Shown here one piece after another: positions 1 through 7,126 of a stretch of 8,452 bases of DNA. Origin of the DNA: Promethearchaeota archaeon (lineage in GTDB: Archaea; Asgardarchaeota; Lokiarchaeia; Sigyniarchaeales; SOKP01); assembly GCA_004524385.1 (NCBI GenBank), contig SDNM01000058.1:1-8452 (forward strand). Direction: 5' to 3'. The notes below the pieces were generated by a model. That model ran no database searches. It saw only the letters and a program-made list of their open reading frames with translations, and was not told where the DNA came from. Within the stretch, counting starts at the first letter, position 1, and each line of letters starts with the position of its first letter. Position numbers and translations under genes: made by a program.

Positions 1-1589
1 TGGAGATGACAATTACCTTTATGCGTAATGAAAATGGAAACGCAATTGGAATATTGGGAGTCTCTAGGGATATTTCTAATAGAAAAAAAATAGAAAAAGC
101 ACTTAAAGAATCTGAAACTAAATACAGACATTTATATGAGGAATCGCCTAATTCCATTACTTTAGTTAATAGAAAAGGGACAATATTAGATGTTAATCCT
201 GCTACTGAAAAAATTTATGGTTATAATAGAGATGAAGTTATTGGCAAAAAATATAGGGAACTTGGAATTTACACTAATGAACAAATCTCCTTATTTAAAA
301 AGAGATATAAGGATGTTCTTGAAGGAAAAAAATTAAAGCCTATAGAAATCCAAATAAAAAAAAAGGATGGAAGTTTAGCATGGATAAATTATCAAAGTTC
401 GATAATCAAGAAAGATGATAATATATTTGTTATAGCTATTGCTCAGGATATAACACAAAGAAAGAACGCATATGAGGCTTTAAAAGCTATAAAAGAGTTT
501 ACTGATAATGTATTAAATACCTCAATTGATACGATTTTCGTATTTGAACCCCAAACAGGGAGAGCCATAAAGTGGAATAAAGCTTTTAGCGATATTACTG
601 GTTATACTGATGATGAGATTGCTTCATTGAAAGCTCCTGATTCTTATTATAGTGAAGAAGATTTAAAATGTGCAGCAAAAGCTATAGAAAAAGTATTAAG
701 TGAGGAAAAAACGACTGTTGAAATGTCGCTTATTACTAAAGATGGTCGTAGCATTCCATTTGAATATACAGCAAGAACTTTTAAAAGTGTAGACGGTGAT
801 CTTCTAATAGTCTCCGTAGGGAGAGATGTAACCAAGAGGAAAAAAATAGAGATGGATCTTAGAGAATCAGAAGATAAATATCGCAAAGCTTATGATCGTG
901 CTAATTTTTATAAAGAATTAATTGCTCATGATATGAATAACTTACTTCAAACAATTCAATCATCTGTAGAATTGTATGCAATGTTTCAAAATAAACCCGA
1001 ATATCTTAAAGATAGGAGAAATTTATTAAATTTAATTACAAAACAAGTGTTTAGAGGAGCATCCATTGTTTCAAATATTATAAAATTATCTGAACTTGAA
1101 GAAACTGAAATATCGACAGAACCTATTGAAGTTATCAGTATTTTAGAGGATGCAATTAAATTTGTCTACAAGAGTTTTCAAGGTAGAAAAGTTAAAATCG
1201 AAGTTGATACTCAAAGTAAAAAATATTTTGTTAAAGCAAATGATCTCATATTGGATCTCTTTGAAAATATATTAATCAATGGCGTAAAGCATAACATAAA
1301 TCCTGAAATTGAAATTCTAGTTAAAATTTCTGAAGAGCAAAAAAATAATATAAATTACTTAAAATTTGAATTCATAGACAATGGAATTGGGATCCCAGAC
1401 GAAAGAAAAGATATATTATTCCAGAGAGTAACTAAAAGAAATGGTAAGGTAAGGGGATTGGGAATAGGATTATCGCTTGTTAAACAATTAATAGATATTT
1501 ATAATGGAAAAATCTGGATCGAAAATAAAGTAAAAGGGGATTATACGAAGGGTTCTAATTTTAGTGTTTTAATTCCAAAAGCGATATAA
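1..1589 (+). CDS. Multi-PAS sensor histidine kinase, 5'-truncated by window edge
   Basis: This is the C-terminal part of a cytoplasmic sensor histidine kinase. The reading frame is open to the left edge (codon phase starts at base 3). The first in-frame ATG at 6 is probably internal, because the first 30 residues counted from it are only the last strands of a PAS domain ending in the PAC-type motif GVSRDISNRKK. Two complete PAS domains follow (about residues 36-153 and 166-280). Next is the dimerisation/phosphoacceptor helix with H308 in IAHDMNNLLQ, then a HATPase domain with the N box around N421/N425, G1 DNGIGIP at 458-464, G2 GLGIGL at 484-489 and a final GSNFSV strand. H308 is followed by D309 and N312, matching the D/ExxN/T arrangement used for kinase and phosphatase chemistry in HisKA proteins. 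No membrane segment is visible in this part. No response regulator lies beside it, so its partner is unknown. The second PAS is closely related to the first PAS of the kinase at 3544-6162. Confidence 0.93.
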   Translation, partial: EMTITFMRNENGNAIGILGVSRDISNRKKIEKALKESETKYRHLYEESPNSITLVNRKGTILDVNPATEKIYGYNRDEVIGKKYRELGIYTNEQISLFKKRYKDVLEGKKLKPIEIQIKKKDGSLAWINYQSSIIKKDDNIFVIAIAQDITQRKNAYEALKAIKEFTDNVLNTSIDTIFVFEPQTGRAIKWNKAFSDITGYTDDEIASLKAPDSYYSEEDLKCAAKAIEKVLSEEKTTVEMSLITKDGRSIPFEYTARTFKSVDGDLLIVSVGRDVTKRKKIEMDLRESEDKYRKAYDRANFYKELIAHDMNNLLQTIQSSVELYAMFQNKPEYLKDRRNLLNLITKQVFRGASIVSNIIKLSELEETEISTEPIEVISILEDAIKFVYKSFQGRKVKIEVDTQSKKYFVKANDLILDLFENILINGVKHNINPEIEILVKISEEQKNNINYLKFEFIDNGIGIPDERKDILFQRVTKRNGKVRGLGIGLSLVKQLIDIYNGKIWIENKVKGDYTKGSNFSVLIPKAI

Positions 1590-1606
1590 AATAACTTTAC
1601 GCTATT

Positions 1607-1635
1607 TTAGAACGCGATATAAGGTTTAGTTCTAA
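1607..1635 (+). terminator. Inverted repeat after the kinase gene, possible 3' stem-loop
   Basis: TTAGAAC at 1607-1613 and GTTCTAA at 1629-1635 are perfect 7-bp inverted arms with a 15-nt loop, starting 18 nt after the kinase stop codon. No long T tract follows directly, so it could be a 3' UTR hairpin, part of a terminator, or a protein-binding site. The loop begins with GCGATATAA (1614-1622), a repeat of the bases that end the kinase gene (1581-1589). Confidence 0.3.
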
Positions 1636-1651
1636 TTTGAAAAAATATCCC

Positions 1652-1691
1652 CTTATAAAATCTATATAAAAATTATTATTTCTTATAAAAT
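1652..1691 (+). promoter_or_regulatory. Candidate archaeal TATA boxes for the aminopeptidase gene
   Basis: The ten-base string CTTATAAAAT occurs twice, at 1652-1661 and 1682-1691, exactly 30 bp apart. Either could serve as a TATA box. The second would place the transcription start near 1712-1716 and leave a leader of about 40 nt containing the Shine-Dalgarno site. The region is AT-rich, so this is suggestive only. Confidence 0.4.
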
Positions 1692-1735
1692 TTGAACTAA
1701 TTAAGATTTAATGTTATCAAAATAAATTTTTTAAC

Positions 1736-1744
1736 AAAGGAGGT
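1736..1744 (+). promoter_or_regulatory. Strong Shine-Dalgarno site
   Basis: AAAGGAGGT lies 9-10 nt before the ATG at 1754. It is the best ribosome-binding site in the window and fixes the start of the aminopeptidase-like gene. Confidence 0.85.
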
Positions 1745-1753
1745 ACATGCAAA

Positions 1754-2719
1754 ATGAGTAAGAAATTAGATTACAGAAAAGGAGCACGGGTTATTGTGGA
1801 AACATGCATGGGAATAAAACCTAATGAAAAGGTATTAATTATCAACTCAAGAGGTTTTAAAAAAAATGCACTTCTTTTAGCTGAAGAAGCAGAGGCTTTA
1901 GGGGCAGAAGTAACTATGGTTAACGTAGATGCAATTAAAGAGATGCTAATAGAACCCCCAGAAGAGGTAAGTCAGAAAATGCTTAAATCAAATGTAATTT
2001 TAGGAGTTCTACCCTATAGTACGATACAATTATTTCTTCATATGAATGCAAGACGAGCAGCTACAGATGCAGGGGCAAGAGTAGGAGGTGTCCCTTACAT
2101 TAACCCTAATATTACGAGCGAAGATGTGTATGAAATTACTGAATTAACGGAAAAATTATCAGAATTATTAACAAATGGGGAAGAAGCGAGAATCTCTACT
2201 CAATTAGGTACTGATGTTGTATTATCTATAAAGGATAGGATTTCTGCTCCTTTAAGTGTTAGACATGTGGTTCCCGGAGCATGGGGGGCCGTGCCTGAAT
2301 ACTCAGAAGCAGCTATAGCTCCTGTTGAGGGGACAGCACAAGGTTTATGGATAATAGATGTGTTTTTCGAAAAAGTTGGAGCTATTAAAAACCCCGTAAA
2401 TATATTAATAGAAAATGGGCGAGCTGTAAAAATTGAAGGTGCTGAAGAAGCAGATAAGATACGAACCATTATTGAAGCGTCAGATGAGAATGGAAATAAT
2501 ATTGCAGAGTTAGGAATAGGAACTAATCACACCGTTAAACATACAACTGGAACTGTAGGGGATAAAATGATGAAAGGTACAGCCCATCTTGCCATTGGTA
2601 AAAATATCAATATTGGGGGTCAAACCTATAGCAATATTCATCATGATGGAGTTATGGATAGAGTCTCGATAAAAATTGACGGGAAATTAATTCAAAAAGA
2701 GGGAAAATTTCTTATATAA
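1754..2719 (+). CDS. M29-like metallo-aminopeptidase (aminopeptidase T / COG2309 type)
   Basis: The 321-residue product resembles short members of the M29 (aminopeptidase T/AmpS) superfamily, cytoplasmic dinuclear-metal exopeptidases that remove N-terminal residues from peptides. The N-terminal half (about 1-160) is the alpha/beta domain that opens with LDYRKGARVIVETCMGIKPN. The C-terminal half has the family's ordered motifs: SEAAIAPVEGTAQG with E185, AELGIGTN with E252, KGTAHLAIG with H278, and YSNIHHDGVMD with H296/H297 and D298. These are the likely metal ligands and all appear intact. It is shorter than classical M29 enzymes (about 400 residues). The same fold also includes the dioxygenase NicX, which shares the HHD motif, so peptidase activity is probable rather than certain. 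The ATG is fixed by the AAAGGAGGT site just upstream. The gene appears to be transcribed alone, with intergenic gaps of 164 and 205 nt on either side. Confidence 0.85.
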   Translation: MSKKLDYRKGARVIVETCMGIKPNEKVLIINSRGFKKNALLLAEEAEALGAEVTMVNVDAIKEMLIEPPEEVSQKMLKSNVILGVLPYSTIQLFLHMNARRAATDAGARVGGVPYINPNITSEDVYEITELTEKLSELLTNGEEARISTQLGTDVVLSIKDRISAPLSVRHVVPGAWGAVPEYSEAAIAPVEGTAQGLWIIDVFFEKVGAIKNPVNILIENGRAVKIEGAEEADKIRTIIEASDENGNNIAELGIGTNHTVKHTTGTVGDKMMKGTAHLAIGKNINIGGQTYSNIHHDGVMDRVSIKIDGKLIQKEGKFLI

Positions 2720-2803
2720 AACAATTGAAAAGTAAATTGATGCTCAAAAATTTCAGATTAATAAGAACTTATAAATGTTTTAAAATTGACCAATTTGTAG
2801 GAG

Positions 2804-2834
2804 TTCTCTATAAAAACCAATATATTATAGAGAA
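2804..2834. repeat. Perfect 10-bp inverted repeat beside a TATA box (candidate operator)
   Basis: TTCTCTATAA (2804-2813) and TTATAGAGAA (2825-2834) are perfect inverted arms with an 11-nt spacer. The right arm ends 4 bp before the TATA-like TTTATAAATA at 2839-2848, where a bound dimer would overlap the TFB recognition element. It could be an operator for the downstream membrane protein gene, or a 3' hairpin of the aminopeptidase transcript. The absence of a following T tract favours the operator reading. Confidence 0.5.
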
Positions 2835-2838
2835 TAGA

Positions 2839-2848
2839 TTTATAAATA
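2839..2848 (+). promoter_or_regulatory. TATA box of the small membrane protein gene
   Basis: TTTATAAATA is close to the archaeal TATA consensus. The predicted transcription start is about 2870-2875, giving a leader of roughly 50 nt. A second, weaker TATA-like string (TTATAAATG) lies near 2769-2777. Confidence 0.5.
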
Positions 2849-2924
2849 CTTAAGAATAAAGTATTACAATTCTAATTTTAATAAAAATAAAGAATAAATT
2901 AATTTTTGATAGGGATTAGTAAAA

Positions 2925-3332
2925 ATGATATTACAAGTAACAGGAACTCTGATATGGCTTATTATAATATATATCCTAATTTTCGTCTTCTTTTTAATTT
3001 TCTTAACGATATTTCTTAAAATTGGTTTAGCTTTCGTTGATTCAGAGAAGACGGAATTCGGTAGCGTATTCGCCACAGCTCTTATCTGTACGATAGTCAT
3101 GTGGTTATTGATTGTTCTGTTTAATTGGTTTTCAAACGCATTTATTTGGTTGATTGTTGCAATAATAATTGGTTTAATTATATGTTGGATAATAATCGCA
3201 AAACGTCATGAAATTGGATTTGGCACTGCGATCTTTGTAACAATTATAGCGGTGATTGCGGCAGTTATAATAATAATTCTTATAATCTTAGCTATTGGGC
3301 TCCTTATCGGATTCACCCTGTGGGTGTTTTAA
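2925..3332 (+). CDS. Small hypothetical four-helix membrane protein
   Basis: The 135-residue product is not recognised as a named family. It is almost entirely hydrophobic: membrane segments are predicted at about 5-33, 47-68, 72-91 and 99-132, the first and last being long. They are joined by short polar loops at 34-46 (with DSEKTEFG), 68-71 and 92-98 (AKRHEIG). The two polar loops each lead into a similar stretch, FGSVFATALI and FGTAIFVTII, suggesting an internal two-fold repeat. There is no signal peptide or catalytic motif. A weak AGGG at 2911-2914 lies about 10 nt before the ATG, and no earlier in-frame start is available. It has its own TATA box and a hairpin plus T tract at its end, so it is probably a single-gene transcript. 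Codon composition matches the neighbours, and the consistent hydrophobic pattern argues that it is a real gene. Confidence 0.75.
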   Translation: MILQVTGTLIWLIIIYILIFVFFLIFLTIFLKIGLAFVDSEKTEFGSVFATALICTIVMWLLIVLFNWFSNAFIWLIVAIIIGLIICWIIIAKRHEIGFGTAIFVTIIAVIAAVIIIILIILAIGLLIGFTLWVF

Positions 3333-3360
3333 TCAATTTATATTACTTTTTTTTTTTTTT
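3314..3360 (+). terminator. Hairpin overlapping the stop codon, then a T14 tract
   Basis: CACCC (3314-3318) and GGGTG (3322-3326) form a G/C-rich 5-bp stem with a TGT loop, followed by TTTT at 3327-3330 that runs into the TAA stop of the membrane protein gene. A run of 14 T follows at 3347-3360. Archaeal RNA polymerase terminates at oligo-T tracts, so the T14 run is the likely terminator and the hairpin may assist it. Confidence 0.6.
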
Positions 3361-3510
3361 GAGTATTTTAAGTTGAAGTATATTTTATATTAAGTTAATA
3401 TTAATATCTTGGAAAAAACTAGATAATTAACTATAAAGATTTAGGATTTTTTTTTAATATTGAATATATTTAACAAAAAAATAAAAAAACAGAAATAAAA
3501 TCCTTATCAA
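3361..3510. other. AT-rich spacer with no gene seen
   Basis: Between the T14 tract and the promoter of the membrane kinase I see no ORF of note, no RNA gene and no repeat beyond AT-rich simple sequence, such as the palindrome TTAATATTAA at 3395-3404. Confidence 0.6.
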
Positions 3511-3518
3511 TTTATATT
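3511..3518 (+). promoter_or_regulatory. TATA box of the membrane kinase gene, implying a near-leaderless mRNA
   Basis: TTTATATT is centred about 29 bp upstream of the ATG at 3544. At normal archaeal TATA-to-start spacing, transcription would begin within a few bases of the ATG. This fits the absence of any Shine-Dalgarno sequence in front of this gene. Confidence 0.5.
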
Positions 3519-3543
3519 TTAATAAGTTCTAAAACGAGATTTA

Positions 3544-6162
3544 ATGTTAAATCTACGAGATAATTCTGAATTTGTTAGTGAAGATAAAATTGTAAATAAC
3601 AACAGCATAGGAGTTCAATCTAGAATAAGAAAAGATTATATAGAGCTTGGTATTCTTTCTTTAATCTTATTAGCTACAGCTTTAACCTCTCTTTATAGTT
3701 ATCTTCTTTTCCATACTATAGCTGAACTATTTAGTATTATTATTGCTGGCGGAATATTTGTAATCGCATGGAATAGCCGAAAAAATATAGATAATTCTTT
3801 CTTTTTGGTTGTTGGCATATCATTTATTTTTATTGGCTTTATGGATTTACTCCACACACTAGCTTATACTGGAATGGGAATATTTACAGGATACGGTTCA
3901 AATCTTCCTACACAGCTGTGGATTGCTGCGAGATATCTTCAAGCCTTTTCTTTTTTATATGCAGCCTTAGTTGTTAATAAAAAAGTAAATACAAATGATT
4001 TAATTATTATATATACAATTATTACTTCTCTATTGATATTCCTAATTTTCAATAGGCTTTTTCCTAACTGTTATATTGAAGGTTCAGGATTGACACCCTT
4101 TAAGATTATCAGTGAGTATATAATCATTTCCATTCTTTTTTTGACTGTATTTATAATGTATAAAGTTCGGAAAGAATTTAACAAAAAAATATTTATTTTT
4201 ATCGTAGTTTCAATCGTTTCAACAATGATTGCCGAGTTGGCCTTCACTTTTTATGTAAGCACTTATGGGCTCTCAAATTTAATTGGACACCTTTTTAAGA
4301 TGGTCGCATTCTTTCTCTTATACAAAGCTATTATTGAAATTGGACTAGAAAATCCTTTTAATCTTTTATTTAGAAAATTAAAGCGTAGTGAAAGTTCGCT
4401 ACTGGAAGAAAAAAGATTCACCGAAACTGCATTAAACTCACAGAGAGACACCTTCTTCATATTTGATCCATCGACTGGAAAGGCTTTAATATGGAATAAA
4501 GCATTCAGAGAAGTCAGTGGTTATAGTGATGAAGAAATTTCTTCAATGCCAGCACCAACTTCATATTATAAAGAAGAAGATTTAAATAAAGCAGCATTAG
4601 CAACTGAAAATGTAAAAAAAGAAGGAAAGACCCTAGTTGAAATGAACTTAATCACTAAAGATGGAAAATCTATCCCTTTTGAATATCTTGGAACAGCTAT
4701 AAAAGATGAAAAAGGTAATCCTAAATATATTGTCTCTGTAGGGAGAGATATCACTGAACGCAAACTAGCAGTTCTTAATTTAAAGAAGTCTGAAGAAAGA
4801 TACCGAATACTAATTGAAACTGCCCAAGAAGGAATTTGGACTATTGATAAAGATGCTAATACTACTTTCGTTAATCCAAGAATGGCAGAAATACTTGGAT
4901 ACACAGTGGATGAAATGATTGGTAAGCATTTATTCTACTTTATGGACGCTGAAGGTAAAAAAATCGCTGAACGCGATCTAGAACGCCGAAAACGAGGTAT
5001 AAAAGAACAACACGATTTTGAATTTCTCCGAAAAGATGGAACTAGAGTTTATGCAAGATTGGAGACATCCCCTCTTGTGAATGAAGAAGGAAATTATAGT
5101 GGAGCGGTAGCATTCGTGTCTGATATCACTGAGCGTAAAATGGCTGAACAAAAGATTGCTGATTTAGCAAGGTTTCCTTCTGAAAACCCAAATCCTGTAA
5201 TAAGAATGACTCGAGAAAAAGTTTTATATACTAATAAACCTGCTACTGATTTATTTAACATTAGAGAAGGGAGTAAAATTCCAAAGCTTTACCGAGATAT
5301 ACTGAATGAAGTATTTGAAAATAATAAAACTGAAGAAAGAGAGTTAGAGATCAATAACCGCATTTATTATTTTGTAATTACACCTATAAAAGAGGAAGGT
5401 TATGCAAATATTTATGGGAGGGATATCACAGATCGCAAGAGGGCAGAACAAAAATTAGAGGAATTTGTTTCAACTGTTTCGCACGAGCTCCGAACGCCGA
5501 TAACTGTATTGATTATGTCCATAGAATACTTAAAAAATCAAAAGCAGAAGCTCACGCCAGAGGTGGAAGAAAAACTAATGGAAGGCCTTTCTAGAAATAT
5601 CACAGCACTTAATGAATTGGTTGAAGATGTTCTGACACTTTCAAAAATAGATGAAGAAAAATTAAAAATGGATTGGAAAGAATTCTATCCATTAGAAGTC
5701 ATTCATGAAATTATAAACCTGATGGAACCTCGTCTAAAAGAGAAACAAATAAATATTGAAGTTGAAGTGCCTAAAGGGATTCAATTATTTGGGGATAAAA
5801 AGATTATTGAAGAAATATTCCGGATATTAATTGATAATGCGATAAAGTATTCTCGTGAAAATTCAAAAATTGAGATTAAAGCAATAGAAAATTATAAATA
5901 TATCATTGATTCTAAAGAATTTCTGGGTGTTCTGTTTCAAATTAAAGATTATGGAAGAGGTATTCGTAAGGAAGATATACCAAACTTATTTAAGCGGTTT
6001 TTTAGGTCAGAAGATGTAAAAAATATTTCTGGAACGGGATTAGGACTCTCTATTGCAAAGGAGCTAACACAATTTCATGATGGAAAAATAATTGTTGAGA
6101 GTGAATACGGAAAAGGCTCTACTTTTTCAGTATTTTTTCATAGTAATAAAAATAAAGGATAA
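3544..6162 (+). CDS. Membrane sensor histidine kinase: MASE3, three PAS, HisKA, HATPase
   Basis: An 872-residue sensor kinase. Residues 34-266 are a multi-helix membrane sensor of the MASE3 type, recognisable by blocks such as MDLLHTLAY (100-108), LPTQLWIAARYL (121-132), GLTPFKIISEY (182-192) and GHLFKMVAF (248-256). Its ligand is unknown. Three PAS domains follow at about 288-407, 416-532 and 540-632, the first two ending in DITERK motifs and the third in DITDRK. HisKA has the canonical SHELRTP box with phosphoacceptor H647. The HATPase shows the N box with N765, G1 DYGRGI at 802-807, G2 GTGLGL at 830-835 and G3 GKGST at 856-860. All catalytic elements are intact, so it should autophosphorylate. 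No receiver is fused to it, and the response regulator 58 nt downstream is the obvious partner. An in-frame stop at 3523-3525 limits any longer start, and no other Met occurs before residue 100. Confidence 0.95.
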   Translation: MLNLRDNSEFVSEDKIVNNNSIGVQSRIRKDYIELGILSLILLATALTSLYSYLLFHTIAELFSIIIAGGIFVIAWNSRKNIDNSFFLVVGISFIFIGFMDLLHTLAYTGMGIFTGYGSNLPTQLWIAARYLQAFSFLYAALVVNKKVNTNDLIIIYTIITSLLIFLIFNRLFPNCYIEGSGLTPFKIISEYIIISILFLTVFIMYKVRKEFNKKIFIFIVVSIVSTMIAELAFTFYVSTYGLSNLIGHLFKMVAFFLLYKAIIEIGLENPFNLLFRKLKRSESSLLEEKRFTETALNSQRDTFFIFDPSTGKALIWNKAFREVSGYSDEEISSMPAPTSYYKEEDLNKAALATENVKKEGKTLVEMNLITKDGKSIPFEYLGTAIKDEKGNPKYIVSVGRDITERKLAVLNLKKSEERYRILIETAQEGIWTIDKDANTTFVNPRMAEILGYTVDEMIGKHLFYFMDAEGKKIAERDLERRKRGIKEQHDFEFLRKDGTRVYARLETSPLVNEEGNYSGAVAFVSDITERKMAEQKIADLARFPSENPNPVIRMTREKVLYTNKPATDLFNIREGSKIPKLYRDILNEVFENNKTEERELEINNRIYYFVITPIKEEGYANIYGRDITDRKRAEQKLEEFVSTVSHELRTPITVLIMSIEYLKNQKQKLTPEVEEKLMEGLSRNITALNELVEDVLTLSKIDEEKLKMDWKEFYPLEVIHEIINLMEPRLKEKQINIEVEVPKGIQLFGDKKIIEEIFRILIDNAIKYSRENSKIEIKAIENYKYIIDSKEFLGVLFQIKDYGRGIRKEDIPNLFKRFFRSEDVKNISGTGLGLSIAKELTQFHDGKIIVESEYGKGSTFSVFFHSNKNKG

Positions 6163-6163
6163 A

Positions 6164-6200
6164 AATATATAAAATAATTATAGGCAAAAATATTTAATAT
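6164..6200 (+). promoter_or_regulatory. Possible internal promoter before the response regulator
   Basis: Two TATA-like strings lie in the 58-nt gap after the kinase: AATATATAAA (6164-6173), which would give a short leader, and TATTTAATAT (6191-6200), which would give a leaderless start at the TTG. The regulator may equally be co-transcribed with the kinase. A purine-rich GAAAAGAG (6203-6210) could act as a weak ribosome-binding site. Confidence 0.3.
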
Positions 6201-6220
6201 TAGAAAAGAGTTGCATTAAT

Positions 6221-7105
6221 TTGAATCCGCTAATACTAGTTGTGGAAGACAATGAAGATATTTTGTTCAATTTAAAATTAATATTAGAATCCAATAATTA
6301 CCAAGTAATTACTGCAAAAAATGGAAAAGAAGCTATTGATGTTCTCTCAAAACTCAAGGAAAATCCAGAAATCATTTTAAGTGACATTATGATGCCTGAA
6401 TTGGATGGTTACGACTTTTTTAAAACTATTTCTGAGGATCCAAGATGGGGACACATTCCTTTTTTGTTTCTAACCGCTAAGGCTTCCCCTAAAGATATCC
6501 GATTTGGTAAAATGCTAGGTGTAGATGATTATATCACTAAACCTTTTAAAGAACAGGATTTACTCGCAGTTATATCTGGAAAAATTACTCGTAAAAAAAG
6601 AATTAATTCAATAAATAAGGAAATTGAAGAAATGCTGTTATCACTTAATAAGGAAGGAATTCAATCTATTTCAGAAGAGGATAAAGGTCAAGTGATCTTG
6701 ATATCGGTTTTTTGGGACGATCATATGGGCCCTACGGTTCGGGATTGTTTTCCTAGAGAGGGAAGATTCCCGTTTTCAATCAACCAGGTTGGTCAACAGT
6801 TATTTCAGGCAACAGTGAGTATTTATGGGCATGAATTAATAACAAAGGCCGAAGGTATGTTACTTAACATTGAAAATATTAGTAGAAACGGATATATCTT
6901 ATTTGATTCGTATCCTGATCCTACAGCTAGATCAAAGAAAAGAGAATATATGTTAGGTGTTATTGCTCCAAAAATTAGCTATTTCAACTCTTTAAAAATA
7001 AAGGAAATACTCAAAGAAGCTTCAAAACAAATACAAGCAAGAAATCAGCTTGATTTGGCAGTTTTTAGAGAAAAAATTTTAAATTTACTCTCAACACCAT
7101 TTTAA
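6221..7105 (+). CDS. Response regulator: receiver fused to a longin-like C-terminal domain
   Basis: A 294-residue response regulator. The receiver (1-120) is complete: acidic pair E9/D10, phosphoacceptor D55 in LSDIMMPELDGY, T85 in FLTAK, and K107 in ITKPF. A charged, probably helical linker (121-156) leads to a C-terminal domain at about 157-274. This part has no HTH or enzyme motif. Its predicted order is strand (QVILISVFW), strand (TVRDCFP) after a conserved-looking MGP turn, helix (186-202), strand (AEGMLLNIENI), strand (NGYILFDSYPD), strand (EYMLGVIAP) and long helix (253-274). That b-b-a-b-b-b-a order fits longin/roadblock-type folds, which bind small GTPases. The fold assignment is inference from pattern, not a database hit. 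The start is TTG at 6221: MNPLILVVEDNED is a typical receiver beginning and no in-frame ATG lies nearby. It sits 58 nt after the MASE3 kinase and tail to tail with a Rag-like GTPase, suggesting an output through GTPase control. Confidence 0.88.
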   Translation: MNPLILVVEDNEDILFNLKLILESNNYQVITAKNGKEAIDVLSKLKENPEIILSDIMMPELDGYDFFKTISEDPRWGHIPFLFLTAKASPKDIRFGKMLGVDDYITKPFKEQDLLAVISGKITRKKRINSINKEIEEMLLSLNKEGIQSISEEDKGQVILISVFWDDHMGPTVRDCFPREGRFPFSINQVGQQLFQATVSIYGHELITKAEGMLLNIENISRNGYILFDSYPDPTARSKKREYMLGVIAPKISYFNSLKIKEILKEASKQIQARNQLDLAVFREKILNLLSTPF

Positions 7106-7110
7106 AAAAA
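7104..7110 (-). terminator. T7 tract after the GTPase gene
   Basis: On the minus strand, a run of seven T begins 16 nt after the GTPase stop codon and overlaps the stop codon of the convergent response regulator. It is short but could terminate the GTPase transcript. The convergent gap is only 21 nt, so the two 3' ends probably overlap. Confidence 0.3.
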
Positions 7111-7126
7111 TTGCTTAAATTACATT

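Noticed and set aside
6..8. ATG at position 6 as the true start of the left kinase
   Set aside because: The frame is open to the window edge and the first residues are the end of a PAS domain, so the real start is outside the window.
647..886. Minus-strand ORF of 79 codons inside the left kinase
   Set aside because: It lies antisense to a clear PAS domain. Its product resembles the minus-strand ORF at 4566-4904 only because both are antisense to the same duplicated PAS module. No ribosome-binding site or promoter was seen.
2200..2469. Minus-strand ORF of 89 codons
   Set aside because: It is entirely antisense to the conserved metal-binding half of the aminopeptidase and has no recognisable product.
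2864..3100. Minus-strand ORF overlapping the small membrane protein
   Set aside because: The plus-strand frame has a coherent membrane protein pattern and its own promoter, while the minus-strand product shows no domain or hydrophobic logic.
3332..3518. 13-bp direct repeat ATCAATTTATATT at 3332-3344 and 3506-3518
   Set aside because: It is pure AT-rich sequence and chance matches of this length are plausible here. No element or target-site features lie between the copies.
4263..4460. Minus-strand ORF of 65 codons
   Set aside because: It is antisense to the end of the MASE3 domain and the first PAS, with no supporting signals.
4566..4904. Minus-strand ORF of 112 codons inside the membrane kinase
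   Set aside because: It is an antisense shadow of PAS domains, as for 647-886. The similarity between the two is explained by the sense-strand duplication and is not evidence for a gene.
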